NCBI GenBank assembly: GCA_003327455.1
Contig: QOQU01000005.1
Span: forward strand, 186,001 to 250,000
DNA from: Anaerolineae bacterium
GTDB taxonomy: Bacteria > Chloroflexota > Anaerolineae > Anaerolineales > UBA4823
Direction: 5' to 3'
DNA: 64,000 nt
This document shows positions 60,089 through 64,000 of the stretch, piece by piece; within the stretch, counting starts at the first letter, position 1; every line of letters begins with the position of its first letter. The position numbers were made by a program, and so were the translations under genes. The notes beneath the pieces are model-generated. The model made no database searches. It had not been told where the DNA came from and worked only from the letters and a program-made list of their open reading frames with translations.

Positions 60089-61158
60089 GTGTTGTTCGAT
60101 TGCCTGGTTTGATTGACGTGCACGTACACTTTCGCGAGCCTGGCGCTACGCATAAAGAAGATTGGGACAGCGGGACAGCGGCAGCTCTTGCCGGAGGCTT
60201 TACGCTGGTGTTAGCCATGCCAAACACCCAACCACCGATTACCGATGAGACGACTCTGCAAGAGGCTTTGCGCCTGGCATCCCAAAAAGCGCGCTGCGAT
60301 TTTGCCCATTATGTCGGCGCGGGACCTGATAATGCCGAAATTCTCCCTGGTTTGGCAGATCGGACAGCCGGCTTGAAAATGTATCTTGATCAAACCTATG
60401 GGCCCTTGCGGCTCGATGACATGCGGATCTGGATGGAACATTTTGAACACTGGCCTAAAGAAAGCCCAATCGTAGCTCACGCCGAAGGACGTACCCTGGC
60501 AGCAATGATCTTAATGGCAGAAATTTTTGAGCGTCCGGTTCATCTTGCTCATGTATCAAAGGCTGAAGAAATCCTGCTCATTCGCAAAGCCAAAGAAAAG
60601 GGAATTGCAGTTACCTGCGAAGTTTGTCCTCATCACTTATTTCTCAGCAAGGAGGATGCTTCTTTTATCGGTGGTGGGCGCAGTGAAGTGCGCCCACGAC
60701 TCAACAGCCTTGAAGATCAACGCTGTTTATGGGAAAACCTTGAGATCATTGATTGTTTTGCTACGGATCATGCTCCTCATACCCTAATGGAGAAAGATGG
60801 GCAGAACCCTCCTCCGGGTTTTCCGGGACTGGAAACCATCTTGCCTTTGCTGTTAACTGCTGTCCATCAGGGAAAACTAACCCTGGATGATATTGTGAAG
60901 CGTTTATATACCAACCCAAAGAAAATCTTTCATTTACCTGACCAGGCCGACACCTGGATCGAAGTCGATGTCGATCAAGACTGGGTCATCCAGGGACGAG
61001 AGCTGTACACTCGTTGTGGGTGGACTCCTTTTGAAGGGCGGCGGGTAAAAGGACGCGTTCAGCGAGTTGTTTTGCGAGGTCAAACCGCTTATGAATCGGG
61101 CCGGGTGTTAACCTGGCCAGGTTTTGGTCAATCCATCCGAGAGATCGGTTTATCTTAA
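60085..61158 (+). CDS. pyrC: Dihydroorotase
   Basis: 357 residues. Metal-binding [10 protein letters not shown], the Lys that is probably carboxylated in [21 protein letters not shown] and ATDHAPHT are all present, in the arrangement of the short CAD-type dihydroorotases. It closes carbamoyl-aspartate to dihydroorotate. The start is GTG 60085, AGGAG and GGAG upstream. It is preceded by a two-terminator leader. Confidence 0.95.
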   Translation: MSVVRLPGLIDVHVHFREPGATHKEDWDSGTAAALAGGFTLVLAMPNTQPPITDETTLQEALRLASQKARCDFAHYVGAGPDNAEILPGLADRTAGLKMYLDQTYGPLRLDDMRIWMEHFEHWPKESPIVAHAEGRTLAAMILMAEIFERPVHLAHVSKAEEILLIRKAKEKGIAVTCEVCPHHLFLSKEDASFIGGGRSEVRPRLNSLEDQRCLWENLEIIDCFATDHAPHTLMEKDGQNPPPGFPGLETILPLLLTAVHQGKLTLDDIVKRLYTNPKKIFHLPDQADTWIEVDVDQDWVIQGRELYTRCGWTPFEGRRVKGRVQRVVLRGQTAYESGRVLTWPGFGQSIREIGLS

Positions 61159-61175
61159 TCCCAGGAGTATTTACG

Positions 61176-62168
61176 ATGGCTACTTATTTCCCTCCATTCC
61201 GTAAACAAAGTCCTTACTTACCTTTTGGCGAACAACGCACCGGGCGCTTTTATGGCAAGGATATCCTTTCGGTCAAACAGTTCAATCGCGCCGACCTGGA
61301 GTATATTTTTGGCGTTGCCCATGAAATGCGCGAGATGGTCGAACGCATTGGCACCTTTGATCTGCTCAAAGGAAAAATCCTTGCCAACTTATTCTATGAG
61401 CCCTCAACCCGTACATCGTCTTCTTTTACCTCGGCGATGGAACGCCTGGGCGGCAGTGTCATCCCAATTAATGAGGTGCGCTATTCCTCAGTGGCGAAAG
61501 GCGAGTCCTTACCGGATACGGTGCGGACGTTGGAATGTTATGCTGATGTCATCGTCTTGCGCCATCCCGAAATTGGTGCTTCGGCGTTGGCAGCCCAGTA
61601 TGCTCGCAAGCCGATCATTAATGCGGGAGACGGAGTGGGAGAACATCCAACCCAAGCCTTGTTAGACCTCTTCACCATCGTCAGCGAATTGAATCAAGTC
61701 GACGGACTGACGGTTACCATGTTGGGCGATTTGAAATATGGTCGCACAGTGCACTCCTTAGCCCGTTTGCTCTCCCTTTACGATGTCAAACTCAACTATG
61801 TCTCGCCAGAGATCCTGCGCATGCCAGCCGAAATTGTTCAGGAATTAAACGAGAAGAATATCGTCCAGAAGGAATACACAGCGCTGGATGAGGTTTTACC
61901 TCAAACGGATGTCCTGTATGTCACTCGCGTCCAGAAGGAGCGATTTGAAAATCTGGATGAATACGAAAGCGTCAAAGATGCCTATGTGATCACCCCCGAG
62001 GTAATGCAGGCAGCAAAAGACCGTATGATCGTCATGCATCCTTTACCGCGGGTGGGAGAGATCAGTATGGAGTTCGATAGCGATCCTCGCGCCGCCTATT
62101 TCCGTCAAATGGAATATGGCTTGTATGTGCGCATGGCTTTGCTGGCCATGGTTCTGGGAAGAGCCTGA
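61176..62168 (+). CDS. pyrB: Aspartate carbamoyltransferase catalytic chain
   Basis: 330 residues. The carbamoyl-phosphate site [12 protein letters not shown] and the HPLPRVGEI motif near the end are clear. There is no pyrI nearby, so a catalytic trimer without regulatory chain or a complex with dihydroorotase is likely. CAGGAG lies before ATG 61176, 17 bases after pyrC. Confidence 0.96.
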   Translation: MATYFPPFRKQSPYLPFGEQRTGRFYGKDILSVKQFNRADLEYIFGVAHEMREMVERIGTFDLLKGKILANLFYEPSTRTSSSFTSAMERLGGSVIPINEVRYSSVAKGESLPDTVRTLECYADVIVLRHPEIGASALAAQYARKPIINAGDGVGEHPTQALLDLFTIVSELNQVDGLTVTMLGDLKYGRTVHSLARLLSLYDVKLNYVSPEILRMPAEIVQELNEKNIVQKEYTALDEVLPQTDVLYVTRVQKERFENLDEYESVKDAYVITPEVMQAAKDRMIVMHPLPRVGEISMEFDSDPRAAYFRQMEYGLYVRMALLAMVLGRA

Positions 62169-62175
62169 AAACCTG

Positions 62176-63621
62176 ATGAAAGCCTTTTTCGAGAAGTTAG
62201 AAGAACGTTGCCGTACAGCGCATTCGCTGCTGTGTGTTGGCATTGATCCGCAAACCGAAGATCTGCCTCAGCCGACCGTAGAAGCCTTGCGACACTACTG
62301 TATGGATTTAATTGAGCAATGCGCCCCTTTTGCGGCGGCTTTCAAACCCAACAGCGCCTTTTTTGAGGCATTCGGTTCTGATGGGTGGGCAGTATTGAAA
62401 GAAATCATCGCTCAGGTTCCAAAGGAAATTCCTCTGATTTTAGATGTTAAGAGAGGGGATATTGCCTCTTCTGCCCAGGCTTACGCCCGGGCGGCTTTTG
62501 AATGGCTGGGTGCAGATGCCGTCACGGTCAATCCCTATTTAGGCAAAGACGCGTTGGAGCCATTCTTAAGCTATACCGGGCGAGGCGCCTTTCTCCTTTG
62601 CAAGACCTCCAACCCTGGGGCGAATTTCCTTCAGGAGGCGCGCCTGTATGGCGAAGGTGGGCGTGGGGAGATGCTATATGAACGCGTTGCCCAACTGGCA
62701 AGTCAGCTCAATCAAAGCAGGAATGTTGGGTTGGTTGCCGGAGCAACTTACCCCGAGGCAATCGAACGCATTCGAGCCATTGTGCCAGAGATGTGGTTGT
62801 TAGTGCCTGGAGTAGGTGCACAGGGAGGAGACCTGGAAGCTGCATTGCAAGCGGGATTGAGGCAGGATGGTCTGGGGATGTTAATCAATGTCTCGCGCTC
62901 GATTTCGCATAGCCAAAATCGGGCGGAAGCAGCCCTACAGTTCCGAAATCAGATCAATCGATTTCGCGATCAGGTTAGCCGAAATCGCAAACTTGACTCA
63001 ATCCATTCATCTTTCCCTTCCCAATTAAAGCGAGTAGCAGACGGTTTGTTGGAGAGCGGATGCGTTCGTTTTGGTCAGTTTACCCTGAAATCGGGCATCA
63101 TCTCACCGATTTATATTGATCTACGCCGCCTGATTGGTTACCCCTCCCTGATGGTTGAGGTGGCTTCTGCCTATCTACCCATTTTGGCGCAGTTGAACTT
63201 TGACCGTCTGGCAGCCATCCCGTACGCAGCTTTGCCGATTGCAGCTGCCATTAGCCTGCAGGCGGGTTATCCATGGATATATCCCCGCCGCGAAGCCAAG
63301 GAATATGGCACGAAAGCCGAAATCGAGGGCGAATTTCAAGCAGGTGAACGGGTGGTGCTCATAGATGATCTGGCAACTACTGGTGGAAGCAAATTCGAAG
63401 GGATTGAGAAGCTGACTCAGGCCGGTTTGGTTGTCAAGGACGTGGTGGTTTTAATCGATCGCCAGTCGGGAGCAGCCGAAGCGTTGGCTGAGCGAGGCTA
63501 CGCTTTGCACAGCGTTTTCCGCCTGAGTGAATTATTGGATCATTGGCAGATGCAGGGCAAACTTGACGCTCAAACCTGTCAGCAAGTCCGCGAATTTCTG
63601 CAAAAGACAGGCCAGGCATGA
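62176..63621 (+). CDS. pyrFE: Fused OMP decarboxylase-orotate phosphoribosyltransferase (PyrF-PyrE)
   Basis: 481 residues. The N-terminal half is a type 2 OMP decarboxylase: LCVGIDPQTEDLP, LDVKRGDIASSAQAYA (catalytic Lys/Asp set) and NPYLGKDALEPF. The C-terminal half is PyrE: GQFTLKSGIISPIYIDLR, RREAKEYGTK, and PRPP motif VVLIDDLATTGGSK. The order F-E is the reverse of the eukaryotic UMP synthase. ATG 62176 is chosen because it follows the pyrB stop by 7 bases; a longer frame overlaps pyrB. No stop or start codon divides the halves. The stop overlaps pyrD by ATGA. Confidence 0.93.
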   Translation: MKAFFEKLEERCRTAHSLLCVGIDPQTEDLPQPTVEALRHYCMDLIEQCAPFAAAFKPNSAFFEAFGSDGWAVLKEIIAQVPKEIPLILDVKRGDIASSAQAYARAAFEWLGADAVTVNPYLGKDALEPFLSYTGRGAFLLCKTSNPGANFLQEARLYGEGGRGEMLYERVAQLASQLNQSRNVGLVAGATYPEAIERIRAIVPEMWLLVPGVGAQGGDLEAALQAGLRQDGLGMLINVSRSISHSQNRAEAALQFRNQINRFRDQVSRNRKLDSIHSSFPSQLKRVADGLLESGCVRFGQFTLKSGIISPIYIDLRRLIGYPSLMVEVASAYLPILAQLNFDRLAAIPYAALPIAAAISLQAGYPWIYPRREAKEYGTKAEIEGEFQAGERVVLIDDLATTGGSKFEGIEKLTQAGLVVKDVVVLIDRQSGAAEALAERGYALHSVFRLSELLDHWQMQGKLDAQTCQQVREFLQKTGQA

Positions 63622-64000
63622 GACTTTATCCGCTGGTTCGGGAAATCCTTTTCCGCTTTGAACCCGAACTGGTTCATAAGCTGATCCTGACCTTGATTGG
63701 AACCAGCGGGCGTATCCCGCCGATTGCCTTTGTCCTGAAAAGTCTTTTTTCGGTGTCGCCTCAGCCGGTAACCTGCTTTGGAGTGACTTTCCCAAATTTC
63801 GTAGGGCTGGCAGCCGGCTATGACAAGGACGGCAGCGCCTGGCGAGGACTGGCGTGTTTGGGGTTTGGGCATATTGAAGTCGGCACCGTGACCCTCAAGC
63901 CGCAACCTGGCAATCCAAAGCCGCGTCTCTTTCGCCTGCCGGAAGCGCAAGCTCTCATCAATCGCATGGGCTTTCCAGGGCGAGGAGCAGAAGTTGTTGC
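63618..64000 (+). CDS. pyrD: Dihydroorotate dehydrogenase (class 2 type), N-terminal part
   Basis: The first 127 codons of a quinone-linked dehydrogenase. VGLAAGYDKDGSAWRG, IEVGTVTLKPQPGNPKPRLF and LINRMGF belong to class 2 PyrD, with the N-terminal helices for membrane association before them. The ATG overlaps the pyrFE stop by ATGA. The gene continues beyond the window. A quinone-linked enzyme suggests a respiratory chain in this organism. Confidence 0.95.
   Translation, partial: MRLYPLVREILFRFEPELVHKLILTLIGTSGRIPPIAFVLKSLFSVSPQPVTCFGVTFPNFVGLAAGYDKDGSAWRGLACLGFGHIEVGTVTLKPQPGNPKPRLFRLPEAQALINRMGFPGRGAEVV

Noticed and set aside
63434-63950. Open minus-strand frames opposite pyrFE and pyrD
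   Set aside because: They are antisense to clearly conserved enzymes, lack ribosome sites and show no protein motifs.
1-64000. CRISPR arrays, insertion sequences, prophage genes, tRNA or rRNA genes
   Set aside because: No regularly spaced repeats, transposase, integrase or structural RNA signatures were found on reading; a covariance-model search would be needed to exclude a tRNA fully.

Overview
The window is a dense stretch of bacterial chromosome. It has about 55 protein genes, almost all intact, many start/stop overlaps of the ATGA type, and no rRNA, tRNA, insertion sequence, prophage or CRISPR array that I can see. The gene content suggests an anaerobic, free-living member of the Chloroflexota, most likely Anaerolineae. 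The pointers are a group 3b-type NiFe hydrogenase, lipoproteins with Thr/Pro-rich linkers (TPTPTP), a DUF3048 lipoprotein, glycogen enzymes including GH57 and a very large GH13 protein, and fused trp and pyr genes. This placement is inferred from protein character, not from a search.

Left part (1-10 kb). A minus-strand operon encodes a soluble four-subunit NAD(P)-linked hydrogenase (hydB, hydG, hydD, hydA), its maturation protease, a stand-alone receiver protein and a histidine kinase that runs off the left edge. A CRP/FNR-type palindrome sits where a class II activator would bind. Next come a heterodimeric ABC exporter and its MarR repressor, divergent from a tandem universal stress protein. 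From 10.9 to 19.4 kb are a CDP-alcohol phosphatidyltransferase with no usual start codon, an endonuclease/phosphatase-fold protein, a TPP-riboswitch-controlled thiamine operon (thiN, thiB, thiP, ATPase), a membrane-anchored DsbA-like protein and a DUF554 protein.

Middle part (19.8-49.6 kb). A small uncharacterised three-gene cluster (zinc ribbon, membrane protein, HEGDWE/coiled-coil/membrane protein) precedes the glycogen genes glgA-glgC-malQ and a divergent GH57 gene. A long minus-strand run then encodes the pyruvate (2-oxoacid) dehydrogenase E1alpha, E1beta and E2, an unknown protein, an MFS carrier, a HAD phosphatase, a cation efflux protein and a 1146-residue GH13 protein. After a sulfurtransferase come malic enzyme and a thioredoxin-reductase-like flavoprotein. 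Small membrane proteins (one of 59 residues, DUF4190, DUF4126, DUF2085) and exported lipoproteins or envelope proteins (DUF3048, TolB-like propeller, M23 peptidase) follow.

Right part (49.6-64 kb). recA has an SOS-box-like site inside its promoter. After an NBR1-Ig lipoprotein, a tryptophan T-box riboswitch precedes the trp operon, whose first gene is a TrpE-TrpG-TrpD triple fusion followed by trpC, trpF, trpB and trpA. surE comes next. The pyrimidine operon pyrC, pyrB, pyrF-pyrE fusion and pyrD (cut by the right edge) follows an attenuator-like leader with two terminators spanned by one 49-codon open frame that ends on the pyrC start.

The main biological interest lies in regulation: a TPP switch that can hide the ribosome binding site, a Trp T-box with an extra terminator-like hairpin, the pyr leader frame, several leaderless-looking starts, and unexplained palindromes upstream of pdhA and the malic enzyme gene.
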